DNA of 64,000 bases from Stercorarius parasiticus (taxonomy: Eukaryota > Chordata > Aves > Charadriiformes > Stercorariidae), in contig VWZL01000430.1 in assembly GCA_013396915.1 (NCBI GenBank), positions 100 to 64,099 on the forward strand. Reading direction: 5' to 3'. Both the position numbers and the translations under genes were made by a program. How positions within the stretch are numbered: position 1 is the first letter of the stretch; each line of letters starts with the position of its first letter. A model generated the notes under the pieces. That model saw only the letters and a program-made list of their open reading frames with translations, was not told the DNA's origin and ran no database searches. Shown piece after piece: positions 20,701 through 33,180 of this stretch.

Positions 20701-23219
20701 GGTTGTTTTTTAACTCTAGAGATTTTGACAAATGCATTTTTTGGTGCTAATAAACACGTGCTCACATACATATACCTGCCTGCCTGTGAGTTCACATGCA
20801 GATGCACACCCAGGTGAGGAACAAATACAAGGGGAGTGTCTGCCTTCGTCTTTGCAGATGCATCCAGCCAGAAAAGCCTCTCACTTGGAGGAGGGGTGTG
20901 GTGTGTAGCGAAAGTCCTGGTCAGGGGCAGAAATTCTTGGATAGGGTGGGAAGGGGATCGCTACAGCCATTTGCATTACAGAAGACCCCAAGGTGGCCCA
21001 TCATTTTGGAAACAAGTTGGCGGATGAGAGAGCACACTTGGTGAACACAAGTGTGAAAGTCCCCTCCATCTCTACATTGACTTATGTCCCTTCTCCTTTG
21101 GGAAGGGTAAGACAGATCAGCAAGTCATTCAGTCTGAAAATAATTTGTTCAGAAATGGAGCTGTGTTGGCTGGGATCAGCTCTCTGATCTAGCTTGTTAC
21201 GTTGTCCCCTAGATGTTTCACTAGCATAATCTGGAGTGTTTTGAGAGGAACCAAGTGCCTTCAGAAAATGAAGGGGATGGGAGATGTTGGGGTGGCAAGA
21301 GGTGTCTGTCCACAGATCCACAGCCTCCATGTTTGCCATGTGGTGTGCCATTAGCCTGTGCTCTGTCTGGAGGACTTCCTGTTCTTAAACAAGTGATATT
21401 TTATTTTACAGGGACCAGCACAGACTTGTCTGCTGCATTTCACTCTGCCCAGCCAACGGCTGGGGAGCAGAGCTGGGAAAGGGCTGAGTAGTCCCAGCAG
21501 CATCTCCCTCACTGGTCTTTTTGGCCCGGAACAAGCCGTGGTTCCTTGTTGTGCTGAGGTCTCAAGTATTAAGGACCCAAGCCACTGCAGCTGTATTTAC
21601 AAGGCACTGTGTATGACTGATCTAACCCCAGGTTTGCAGTCTCTCCCCCATCTCCCCATGCACTGACATCTGTCGTCAGCCCGTGGACAGACTGGCCTTG
21701 CTGGGAAAGCAGATAAACTGCCTGGGTATCAGATCCAGCCCTGGGGCTGTCAGTTGGTCAGCTCTGACTTAAGTCACCACATAAGCCACCTCCAGCAGTG
21801 TGTCATTCACAGCTTCCTGACATGGGACTTCCCCAGTCTGGCTGTACTGGTGTCATCAGCCCTGTGTTATCGAGGGTGGATTACCCCAGCTGGGAATTAA
21901 TCAGATTGTTGCTCCAGTGGCACCAGTTTGGCTCTGCATGACTGGGGATGTGGACTCACTGCCTGTGTGTCTGTGTCCCAGGTCAAGGCATCCATGTAGG
22001 TGGGCATCAGTTTAGGGATCTGATCACCAGCACATTGCAGACCTTTTCTTTTCCCTCTTTGGAGGGTGCTCGCAGCCTGATGTATGGCTAGTCTATGTCA
22101 CCGGGGATTTTGTTTATGCAAAATGTTCCCTCCTCATATTTGATCCCTGATCATCATGCATTGACTGCACAGCTCCGGAGGTATTACAGGGGTAAAACCA
22201 TGTCCGCAGAGCCTCCCAGATGAGAGGTGGTACAGGTGAGAACTTTTTGTAAGCAGAGATGTGAACACTTATCTTGCAATGTTTTGCATGTGTCACAACT
22301 GGTTCCTGCTAATTCCAATTGCTGATCTACAGTCCAAGATCTCCTTTTTACAAGAGACTGAGAGCCTCAGTTTTGTGGAGGAAGAAAAAAAAGGAACGTT
22401 TTTATAAAGAGCTTTGTAGGATGTAAGATGTACCAATGAATGGGGAGTGGGTAGAGGGTTTTTTGGGGAATTTCCTCTAACCAAGCGATTCTCACTATGC
22501 ATTTCAGTTTACAACCCACCCACTGCTGTGGGGTGTGATTTACCTTTGCATGCAGATTGCAGAACAATTTGAGTAGCAATGTGAGCTACGTATCTGGTTG
22601 TAGACAGAAGGATCTGAGGAATCCCATGATTCGATGACTCCTGGATGCCCAGCTACGTCCATGCTTGGCCCTGCAGAGATCCTGCAAGCTTGAAAGCAAG
22701 AAGACAAAAAAGCGAAATAGAAAGATAGAAGCTAAAGCAATTTGAAATATCATATGTTAAGGGAGAAGCTTGCCTTTGAGGGACAAACATCCAGAAGAAG
22801 CCCCGTTGCAGTCCCCTGCTCACTGAAGGACGAATACAGAGAGTAGAAATGTGCAGTGGAAGGCTGGAAGTCTGCAGAGCTGTGACCTAAACTGAGATCC
22901 ATCAGGTATGACTGTCTGACGACTCTGTGTCTGGGTCTGGCCGTGGGCAGACGCAGGGCAACAGTGTGCATAAGTCACCTCCACGTCAGCTGAAACTCCT
23001 TGGAGCTCTTGGCTATATCACAAAGGATTCCTGAAGATGCCAGGCATCAGGTGAACTGCTCCTCTTGCATGCTGTTGGCTTGCAGTGGCTCCCTTGGGCA
23101 CAGCAGCTGGTTGATTGTGGCATTTGGGAGTATCTTGGGTTGGACAAATCCAGATCTGAATCACTAAAGCACATGTTTTGTTCCATGAAGGGTGGAAAAT
23201 GTCAAGAGCACACAGCGTA

Positions 23220-23233
23220 TTAATAGCTATTAA
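23220..23233. promoter_or_regulatory. Perfect 14-bp homeodomain-like palindrome
   Basis: TTAATAGCTATTAA reads the same on both strands and carries TAAT cores in head-to-head orientation, as in dimeric homeodomain sites. The flank continues with TAAACATCAAGG and CATAACGTG. It is about 5 kb upstream of CITED4. A single 14-base palindrome can occur by chance in AT-rich DNA, so this is weak on its own. Confidence 0.3.
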
Positions 23234-25021
23234 ACATCAAGGCAGTCATAACGTGTCAGCAACCAGCTCCCACCTGCCTTTTTCTCCGTAAACCTTCTGT
23301 CCTCACTTAATCCGCCCCTCATCATGCAAAGATGGCACCTACATTTTGGGTACTTGAAAAAGGAAGGGCAGGAGGAGTTTCTGAGGAAGACGGCCCTGGG
23401 GATGGGTTGCAGCTGCTAGAGCAGCTCACCAACCCATAGCCAGCTCCTTACTGGTGCCAGAGGCTCCTGGAGAGAAAGAGCAGCCACCAACCAGGCACAG
23501 GGTGGCCAAACAAATCTGCTGGAGTCCAAGTGGCACAGAGCCCATGTTGCCCACCCTGCAGTGCCAGGTTTTGCTAGCTGCTTTTCCCTTTCTGGTGGAA
23601 GGGTTACCACGGTCCAACTCCTTCAAGGCCTGTCTGGGGGTGCATGTGCACCACCTCTCCCTGCACCGCCAGGGAGTTGAAAGCTTTCCTACCTCATGTT
23701 TGATTATGTTGGGACATCCAATTTAATCAAATATTCATCAGCTGCTGCAGTTCTTTATACCATATCTTGAAAGGATCCTAGTGAATGTCTGCTGCACATG
23801 AAATGCTTTCCTAGCAGATTCGCTTTTTGGCAATCTGGAGATGAGAAAGGGATGCAATGCACTGTCATTTTCTGTTTGTTTAAGGACAATCACAGTGGTT
23901 TGCAAACCTCGACTTCGAAGCTGAGAAGTCCAGCAGAGGCCATGGTGCTATAAAGACTGAACCAGGAGCAAATTCCGATGGAGTTTCTCCAATTTGGCTT
24001 TAAATAAGTATGTCAACAAGCCAAGATTTCGGAGTTAAATTAAATACTAAGCTTCTTGACACAGAGTGTAACTGTGTCTTACAGGAGTCTCTGACAAAAA
24101 GGGCTGGGCGGATACTGGCCAACAGCAAATTATTTCAGACACCTGTTACCAAACCTATTTCTTGTCTCCGGATGGGTCTGATGTGGACAAGTGAGGGGAC
24201 AAGCACCATTCCCTGGGCAGGACATGGGGAATCTGTGGTGCCATCAGAGCCACGGGTCCCAGCATAGCCCAGCAATGAGGCGTGGTGGATCTGAGTTCCC
24301 CTGGGGCTTTGCAGCAGGACACATCAGCTTCTCCTGGGCAGGCGCCCCAGGCGCTACCAATAGGTGATGGGTCTGTGGAGTTGTCACCACATGTGTGGAC
24401 CACAGGGGAGGACTTTGCCTGGCACAGTCACGGCGTTGTGCCTTCCCTCAGTGGTATAGGTGCGTTGTGCATGTGGGGCAGGAACAGGCTTGTGCCAGTG
24501 TGGAGCTCGCTTGCGATGAGGTGAGTGTGGGTTTCCCAGAGAGCAACCACAGGTGTCTAGCAAAAAAGATTTTTCATTAAGATTAAAAGAAAACAACAGA
24601 CAAAGAATATGGAGGAAAAGCAAAGAGCCCATGAGGGGCACAGTGTGGTTCCTCTCCAGGGCATGGGCATGGACAGTGCCGCCCTGCCTGGTGGCAGCAG
24701 CCTTGTGGCAGCAGCATAAAGATGCACCAACAGCAACCCAAAATTCCCTCTCCCCCGTTTCTGCATGGTAAAAGGGGCCTCCAGGAGAGCTGAATCCAGG
24801 TGCTACATTATCCTGTGATTCCTCATCTGCATTTAGATGGAAACACTTCATAGAAGGCAGGAGGTGTTCGGCAGAGACTAGCAGTGCAAATGGCCCAGGG
24901 GAGGGGGGCGAAGGGCAGGTTGCTCCCTGATGGCCCCTCTGGATGCAGGGACTGTTAATGCTGAGAGCAAGCATGACTAGTCTGCAGCTGGTGGCCAGCT
25001 CCAGGGAAACTGGGTTCTCCA

Positions 25022-26330
25022 TTAACCCTTCTGGGACAGGGGAGAAAAGATGCCGAGGAGGGAAAGGCTGTGCCTCTGCTCAGCTTTGCGGGAGCCTGCC
25101 AGGCGTGCAGGTGGCTCACGTGAAAGCTCCCTGCAGAAGGACTCCGGGATGCACGGCTTTCTGCCTGCACCAATAGTGGTGTGGGACCATGACTGAGGCC
25201 AGAGCAGGACATGGAGGGGTTTGGTGCTTCTTCTGAGGTGGCAGATGTAGCCAGGCCAGCAGCTGACCCAAGCACCAGCATGCTCCAACCGCTGAGCTGG
25301 CTTGCCCAGCTTGTAAACAACTACTTCTTTTTTTTTTTTCCTCTTGGCTAATCTTGCTCTGTGGGGGCAGATAACATCACTGGAATTTTTCCAGTGTCCT
25401 TTGCAAGTGCCTCCTGCTTTGGACTTTGGCTGAGACGCACACAAAAGAGACATGAGCTTCCTCAATTGCTTTCTCTTGTTTGCTTTCCCCTGGGCAGCGC
25501 TTGTGCTGGCTGCTTCCTGCTCTGCTCCCTGCTCTGCACCAATGCCTTCTCCTTGGGCTCCGGGAAGGTGGCAGGGAGCAATCCCGGCACAGCCCCCGCC
25601 TCCCTGGATGTCCTTGTGGGGTTGGAGCAGCACCCAGAGCCCTCTGAGGCTGCTGGCAGGGAGCAGGAGGGGGCAGCGGGGTCTGCCCTCTCCTCACTGG
25701 TGCCTGCAGAGCCAGCGTGGGGCCTGGCAAGGTCCCGCTCAGCATCCCGGCTCTTTGCCCTTCAACTTCACCTCGCTCTGCTGCACTTGTGCCAATGCAG
25801 CCGTTTTGGGTTTAGACCTGTGCCATGGCAGGCGTTGGCTGTACTTTAGCCTCAAAGGGCCAAAAGACTTCCAGTCCTGAGGTAGAGCTGACCCCAGTAC
25901 AGCTGGCGTGGTCCGTGACCCCAGCCCACTCGGCTGCTGGTCCCCACTCTGCCCAGGGATCCCACTTATCACCCCCTGAGCCCTCAAGGACCTCCCTGCT
26001 GGGGTCTGACAGCAGAAAATCAGCCCTGCTTTGGAAAGAGCTGGCAGCCTTAGCACTACCCAGCCACGGATGTGCAGCCTGAAGCTGGCCCAAAGGGCTT
26101 GGGGTGCTGCTCCGAGCATGGCAGGAGCAGGCAGGCTGCCAGACCGGTTTGCCGGCACAGCCCCTGACGTGGTACGGGCCACGCACGTCACCTGCCTCAG
26201 CTGCACGTGTCGCTGCTCACCTCCTCCCTGTGCTGTCACCCCTCCCAGCACAGCCCCATGGCTCGCCACAGCCACGGAAACTGAGGCACTGACCCTGTCC
26301 TTTTGCTAGCCGCAGGCTGGGCCAGCAGCC
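25022..26330. other. GC-rich intergenic stretch with long chance open frames
   Basis: GC-rich DNA in which frames of 120-200 codons are open on both strands and overlap heavily, the expected behaviour of stop-poor GC-rich sequence. The plus frame at 25452-25880 begins with a hydrophobic segment (MSFLNCFLLFAFPWAAL) that mimics a signal peptide, but the rest is Pro/Ser/Trp-rich without domain features. A T-run of 12 lies at 25328-25339. I see no reliable gene. Confidence 0.45.
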
Positions 26331-29300
26331 TGCTGAGGCCTCACTAGTGCTTCATTGGTGTTTCCCGTTTCTATCCTTCCTTTCCACCTTGGAGTTTTCC
26401 ATGTGGTCCATGTGCTGTGAGCCAGCACACCGAGCCGGCTCTAATGCCAAAGGGATGGTCCATGTGCAATATCACAGGGCTCAGTTCTTGCACAGTCCCT
26501 TCAGTCCCTTGACTGTCCTGCCCAGGTACCCCAGCATGTCCTTTTACCTGCTGAAGACCAGCCAAGGAGTAATCCCCTCCCATGCGAGCAACCCATAGGT
26601 CTGCTTCAGGTTAAGAAGTTGCTTTGCCTGAGGTCTGGCTCTCATTGCTGCCTGGGCATACAGTTCTGCCTGTGTGGCCTCTCTGGAGGAGAGGTGGAGT
26701 CTTGGTCACTGCGATTTCCCTCAGGCTGTGTTTGAAGCAGAGATGGACAGAGCAGTGCTGTAGTTTCTCTGGCAAGGAGCCTGTTGAGTCAGGCATCACG
26801 GGTCAAGGCCACCTCTTCTTGAGTCCCTGTGCGATGCCCTGTGCCTCTGCCCGCTCCTCTCAGGATCTGGCGCATGGTGGTGGGATTGGTGGAGATGGAC
26901 AGCAGTGGGGTTTCCCACCCGAATGACTGTCTCCTGGGTTCCTGCAAGGCACAGTGTCCCCTGGGGCATGGAGTCAGAGAGGTTTTAGGTTATTTTTTCT
27001 TATCTCTTGGCGCCTGCATTGACGCTGTCTTCATGGAGATTAGCTAGTGGCGGTTTCTCTGGTCTGCTGAAGTTGCCTCATGCAATGGTGTGGGGTAGTC
27101 AGGGCCGTAGTGGTGAGTCTTTGGGGGAGGCTGTAGTGTGGTGTTTCTTGCATTATCATCAGAAATAGCTGTTGCTGTTTATCTGCCTTCTCCTTCCTTC
27201 ACATTATGCAACCTCCTCTTCAAACGGCAGTTGTTGTTTTCCCTGGGTCGATGTAGCAACAATGCTCTTCCTGGTATTTCCAGACCCTCATGGCTATGAT
27301 GGTGCTTCTCCAACCTCCCTCCTGCCCCTCTCACTTCCCTGACTGTGTTAGGATGCCCAACTGCTTTTCCACTTTCTAACCAGCCTGTGTGTTGTGGAGG
27401 GACTATGGTGATGCCCTAGGAAGAAGCAGGCTTGTGTATGGGCTGGGTGCCCTGTGGCTCTGGTTCTGTGGCCAGGGGAGGAACAGGGCGCGTGACTCAG
27501 GGCAACTGAAAGTTTTGTCCCGGGAGAGCTGCCTGGGATCCAGGTCACCAGGACCTGTTTGTCAGGTTCCTATTTTTGTTATTCATCAGCTCAGTATTCC
27601 TGAAAACAAATCGCGTTGTTGTCAGCTAATTGGCAGTGCATGGCGTCGGATCGTGGAGGGTGTCCTGTGCGGCGTGCCTGTTTGTGTGGCTGGATTTTGG
27701 CTCTGCTGTGACCATGGCCAGTTGCACTGGTCCTGCGGCTGCCTCGGGCAGGAACTGCTCCTCTTGGTCCATGCTACTGGGAACAGCCCCTGGTTCTGCT
27801 TAGAGACCTACCTCCCCAGTAGCTTCCTCTGAAGCCAGGGTAGAGCATCACAGCCTCTGCCATCAGAGGAGACTTTTGGGCTCTGTAACGCATGGCTGCA
27901 GCTCTGTGCACGGAGGGCTGTGCACGACGGCTGCTGAGCTCGCAGCAGGTAGGGGGGCTTCGCTGGGCTTTGGAGGAAAGCCCCTGGGCTTCGTTCTCCA
28001 GCTGGGCCCCTCCAGTGCATGAGCTCTGTTGGAACCTGGCTGGGGACGTGGGCTGGTGATGGTCTCTGGTAGACACTGGGTTGAAGTAGGATGGGAGAGA
28101 GCAGTGTGGGTGAGTTGCTGCTGTGTGAGGGATGAGAATCTGCTGCTTATATAGAGAAGGGAAAGAGCTGGCGGCTATGAGGGCCCTTGACACAGCCTGA
28201 ACCCCCTCGGGACACTGTAGAGACGTCTGGGGATAAGATACTTGGGGTGACTGTTGCTGTTTCCTTGATCTGAAACAACTTTTTTTCTGGAGCTGGACAG
28301 GACATTTCTACTCAGGTCAACCTTCAGCAGAAAACCCTGCTAGCTAAACCAGGGATTTCATCAATAAGTATTTTTTGCTTAACGGAAAAACTTCTACACA
28401 AAAATTTTTGTTTTATTTTTAGGAAATAAAGAAACATTTTTTCATGAATTATCCATTCTCCTTTTTGTCAAGGTAAAAGCTTGCAGGGAGCCGTACCTCT
28501 GTCTGATCTCAGAAATAAAGGAGAAAACATCTATTGGTATTTGTGGTGAAAGAAGCGTAGCTGTGCATATCTCACCAGCAGTCGTCCTGCTGCTACCTGC
28601 CTGGATTTTAAGTCATCTTGTCGTGTCGCCAGGGTGGCAATGTCAGCAGACTCAGGCAGTGCTGCTGGCCTGGCGCGGTGGGCATGTGCCAGGTGCCCAG
28701 AGGTCAGCTGAAGCCACGGGGCTTGTGACCAGAGGAAGCCCAGTTCTCACATGGACTTCTTTTCTTTTTACATGAAGAAAATGGTCTGGATGCTTAAGTG
28801 AGTTATCAATTTATGGGAGTAACTTGAAAACATGTGCTGCTTGAAAATGCGCATTGCTGGCCAGTATCCACTGAAATCCATGGGAGCTATTGGCACATGT
28901 GATGTGAGGAAAACAGCTCGTGTTGCTGCTGCCATTTTCAGGATTAAAGCCCAATTGCCCTTTTTGGGAACACTGATTGCTGAAGGCATCTGTTGTGTAA
29001 GGGACAAGCCGGTGAAAGCGGTGGAGTGCCAGGTGGGGAGAGAAACTATCCTGCTGCTTGCCACCAGCCACGCTGTGTGCTTTTGAAAGGTGTTTTTAGT
29101 TCCGTGCTCTGCACTATGTTCCTCCTGTTGGGGCTCCAGGGAAGGTGGTGTTGGGATAGTCGGTGCTAGTGGGTACATGCTGGGGTACAGGAGAGGAGGG
29201 AGCAGCTGGTGGTCAGCCCAAAGCTGGGCAAGGAGGTCCCTGGCTTGATGCAGGAGTCAGAACTTGGAATCATGGGACGGAATTAAGAAGGGGAAATGAG

Positions 29301-31539
29301 ACACAGACTTTGTGGCAAATCTCCTGCCTGGGAGACCAGTTTGGCCACCAGTCGGCATCCCGCTGGGGACTCTCTTCACCCAGGAGCTGCAGCAATGCTC
29401 AAGGAGATGTTTGGTGGGGGGGTGAGCCTGCAGCGGGGCCTGGAGGACCAAAGGCATCCGTCCTTCCCCTCTCTTCTCCACTTGCCCTGATCTCTGCTGC
29501 TGAGTCTACAGACAGGGTTGTGCATGACCTGTGCGGGGTTGTCTCAAGGGATGTTCCTGTGTATCTCGATGAAGAACTCTCTGTGGCCAGACTCTGAGGT
29601 TCTTCTGTCACTGGGGTCTCTCTCTTGCTGCCCGGTGGAGACATGAGGTGGGATCAGTCACACACCGGCACCCCTCAAAGATATAATTTCCTGACATCAA
29701 TGCCCAAGTGCTGCCAGTTCTGTCCTTGGCAAGATCTGAGTTGGGCTTTGCAGTTGAGAACCTGAAATGGGTTTAGGGAAGAATTTAGTCTGAAATGGGA
29801 TCCTCTGTCTTAGAAAATGACAGCTCCTGGGAGACACCAATGTGAGGCTGGGTGACAGCTCTGTGTGGAGTTACAGACCTCTCACCTCGGACAGAGGTGG
29901 AGGCCTTTGGTGAGACTTGGACCACCACAACTCTACCTGTGTCCCCATATAGGTGACCATGGGTTGGTCGTGCTACACTTTCCAGCAGCGCTGTGAAGGC
30001 ATTACCATCTCTTGGGCTGAGGCAGCTGTGTTAGTGTTGCCCTCAGAAAACAGCCCATGGGGTTGTGCTCCATGACTGCATTTTTGCAGGCAGCTGAATT
30101 GTCTTCTCATTGGGATAGTTATCTGCTGGTTTAGGGACCACTAGCAGCACACAGAGGGGTCTATCAAATGCTGGAGCCGGCACTAGATAAGCAGGAGGGA
30201 AGTGAGTTGGGATGGGAAGGAAGATCTCCTCCTTGGTATGGATATGTGGCATTAATTTGGCCCACTATATCTCATGAAATGCACCCTCAACCTTGGAGAA
30301 CAGTTTGGACCAGCTCTCAAGCCCCTACCCTGGTTGCACTGCAGTCAGCCTCCAGATGTGCTTTGACCATAAGAGTCCCAAGGCAAAGGTCCAAAGGGCC
30401 CTGTCCTGGGACCTCAGAAGCTGAGCTCCCCCAGCACTGAACAAAGGAGAGCACCAGGCTGCTGGGACCAAGACAAGAAGAAACAAGCAGGAGCCACATT
30501 GCATCCAGGGCGGTGCAGCCCTGTCAGCCTCTGGGGTCTCCTCTGGGCATTTTTAGCTGGAGGTTGTTAGGTAAAAGGATGCTGGGTTTGGAACTGAGAG
30601 GTCTGGCAAGGTCCAGCATGGATGTGGGGCCTCCACTGTACCCCATGGGGGCAGAGAGCTGTTGTGGATCTCCTCACATGAAGAGCTGATCCATGCTGCA
30701 CTGAGTTCCTCATCATTCCCAGTTAAGATCTCCTTTCCCAAAGTTGTATGAGCAATGCAGTTTCCTTCCTGAGGTGTAGAGAGTAGGTGACACTCGTAGC
30801 ACACAAACTTTGCAGGCACTCCTGGAATGATTACCCTTCACCATAGACAGCATGACAGATGCAGGAGTTCCATGGTTTCATCTAGATTTTGGTGTGCATT
30901 TCATAGTCTCCATTTTCTGGCCACTGGGGAATGCTTTTAAGCTTTTGACTGGGTGACACAGTGTCACTGCTCAGGAACATGGCTGGTGTTGCCTGTGTTT
31001 TGGACTGGTGTGTGCAGCATTTGGGTCCCTGAGATCTGGGTGTGTAGAGGGCCATGGTGGGACCACTGGGCCAGGTGGTACTGGGGGAAGGGGAAGGCAA
31101 CACCGGTGAGGGGATTCACACACAGGTAGCCTTTCTGTGCGCTGGATGCACTTGCTGCTCTCTCGGGGCTGGGCTGGCAGCAAGGACCCACTCAGCTGCT
31201 GTCCCCAGGGCAGCTGCCTCAAGATGTTTCACTTGGGATATGGTAAATCTGTGGCTGCACCCTGGTGGGCTCTGGCCAGAGCACTGTATTAGAATAAAGT
31301 CGCTCCAAACCCTTCAGATCAAGGCCTTATCCACTGCAAAGGTGCTCCCAGGGGCTGCCCACGCTTGCTGTCACACAGCAGGACTGGAAGCGTAGGTCTC
31401 ACAGGTGGCCCCTGCAGTGGCAGCCTGTTGCAAGCCCGTAAGTCACTCAGCTCGACAAACCTTGTTGTGGCATCACTGCCTTGTCCTTCCCCTCCGTGGG
31501 CTCCTCTCCCTGGGACAGAAAGTCCTCTGTCCTCGTTGG
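26331..31539. other. Intergenic, no gene recognised
   Basis: No gene, RNA gene or repeat family recognised. About 27565-27690 is an AT-richer, non-repetitive patch with CAGCTAATTGGCAG, possibly regulatory. About 28360-28470 is strongly AT-rich and contains an acceptor-like TTGTTTTATTTTTAG, without a matching exon. Confidence 0.5.
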
Positions 31540-31710
31540 GTCTGTGCTGCAGGGCATGAACACCTCTGGGACCTGAAGGGTCCCAGCTCTCTCAGCCTCT
31601 GCTCATATAAAAGATGCTCCAGTCCCTTCATTTTTGTGGCTCTGCACTGGATTTGCTCCAGTAAGTCCACAGCTTTCTTGCATTGCGCAGCAGTTTCTGG
31701 GCGCTGCTTC
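31540..31710 (-). mobile_element. CR1 LINE fragment, minus orientation
   Basis: Reverse-strand CR1 3' region: CAGCTCTCTCAGCCTCTGCTC, AGATGCTCCAGTCCC, GTGGCTCTGCACTGGATTTG and CTCCAGTAAGTCCA occur in the order expected for the reverse complement of the element. The terminal octamer end is missing and boundaries are approximate. Confidence 0.7.
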
Positions 31711-32974
31711 TCTGAGATCGTGAGATCTCCTTGAGGTTCTGAGCACTTTCTCTTCTTGTGAGGAATGCCTTGGTGTGTTCTGCTGCCGATGTCTCACTGT
31801 TATATTTGCAATCTGCATTATGCAGCTGGACCACCATGGGTGCCCATGCTCTTATGCTCCAACTGTTGTGACACCCAAGGTCTGCCCACACTGGGGTAGA
31901 CAGGTCCCCTCTGGGATGTCCATCTGCCTGCCTCTCCTCACTGCATCCCTCTGCTCTGGCTGGGGTCTGCACTGCCCAAGAGGTGTGGGGCGTGTCACTG
32001 GTGTGGAACTGGGATGTACCTGGGAAGGGGAACGTGGGGTGTGCCCAGGATGATGGAGAACATCCAAGGCCAGGACAAAGCATGCCAGTAGGTGGGAAGG
32101 TCCACTGGAGACGACATGAACTGCTGCAACTGTGGTGTTTGGTCTGTGCAATGTGTGAGCAACGAATTACACATGGAAATGGGGGAAGGGATGAGAGGTG
32201 GCCCTCCCCCACTGGCTACTTTTGTGGGGTTAAAAGTATGAGCAAGTTTTGAAGCTGGTGACAGCAAGGAGCAGGAAGAGGAGATGTGAGGGGTTATAAA
32301 TATCTGACTCTCAAAGGGCAAAGCAATGAGATACTAGTTTCCATGAACAGGCTCTTGGAGTGTGACACCCTCTCCCCTCTCTCGCGTGGTTGTGCTCCAG
32401 ATAACAGAAACCACCGCTGATTTCCTGAACTCACTATCTTTGTCATAAAAGCCCTAAACAGCAGCAGTTTATAAATAAGGCCTAGAAAAAAAAAGCTGCT
32501 ATTCTGAGAAGCAATGAAACCGGCAGCTTTCCCAGCTCAACACTTCAATTCTGGTTCACAACAAACTCAAGCCTCCCCAGAAAGAAGCCTGAAACCTTTC
32601 ACAAAGAGGAAAGGAAAGTGGAACTGGGCTGCATAGGAGGCAGTGGAAATGCTCTGCATAGAGATAGGGTCCGGGGTGCAGAGGCTGCCTGCCTTCCCTG
32701 CTTCTGCTGGCTCTGTGCTGTGCTTACCTCTTCCTCCCAAGCTTCACCAGAGAACCTACCTGCATCCTGGCAGAAGCCCACAGACACCTCTACCCTAGAC
32801 CTGCTGCTCCAGAAAACACATTTCTTCTTATTTACTCTGCTTTTGCAACCTGTGACATGGCAGCCCCAGGGGAGGGTTTTCCTGAAGCTCCAGTGCTCCA
32901 GGAAAGATGTGGAGCAACTGGCGAGTGTTTTGAGATGAGCAATCACCAGCAGAGCCCTGGTAGCTGCAGGTGCT
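31711..32974. other. Intergenic, no gene recognised
   Basis: No gene seen. About 32395-32610 is AT-richer and non-repetitive, with a RUNX-like AACCACC word and TTATAAATAAGG, and might be regulatory. The frame at 31628-32212 (minus) overlaps the CR1 copy in part and is not a gene. Confidence 0.45.
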
Positions 32975-33180
32975 GGATGGTTTATCCTGGAGAAAGGATA
33001 ACAGAGGTGGGCAGGAGAACAGTCTTCAAATACACAGAGGACTGCTGTGAAGGTGAAGGACAGATCTTTCTGCCATGTTCATGGTGCCCAGGAGCTGACC
33101 AAGGGGCTTCAGCTACAGGAAGGAGGATTCACTTTAGCCCCAGTGAAGATCTTCCTGCCTGGAGACAGGTCTTCATTTTG
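32975..33180 (+). mobile_element. Old CR1/L3-type LINE fragment, plus orientation
   Basis: Diverged plus-strand copy. Recognisable pieces are a GAGAAAGGATAACAGAGGTGG-like start, ACAGTCTTCAAATAC, GAGGACTGCTGTGAAGG, GACAGATCTTTCTGCC, and GCTTCAGCTACAGGAAGG followed by the GATT segment. These match the 3' part of L3-like CR1 elements of birds and reptiles. No octamer tail is present, so it is truncated at both ends. Confidence 0.65.

Larger units (their letters stand above)
18689..25021. other. CITED4 5' flank, no gene recognised
   Basis: Intergenic DNA upstream of CITED4. It contains the bZIP-type palindrome at 20691-20700 and the homeodomain-like palindrome at 23220-23233, listed separately. 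No repeats of a family I recognise, no RNA genes and no coding-like frames are visible. The frame at 24384-25022 (minus) is a chance frame in mixed-composition DNA. Confidence 0.5.

Noticed and set aside
25452..25880. A 142-codon plus frame beginning with a signal-peptide-like segment
   Set aside because: It overlaps equally long frames on both strands in GC-rich DNA, and the rest has no domain, cysteine pattern or splice support.
28406..28424. Acceptor-like TTGTTTTATTTTTAG
   Set aside because: It sits in a strongly AT-rich stretch where such strings are expected, and no open exon with a donor follows.
31628..32212. A 194-codon minus frame
   Set aside because: Part of it lies in a CR1 fragment and the rest shows no coding-like pattern or splice sites.
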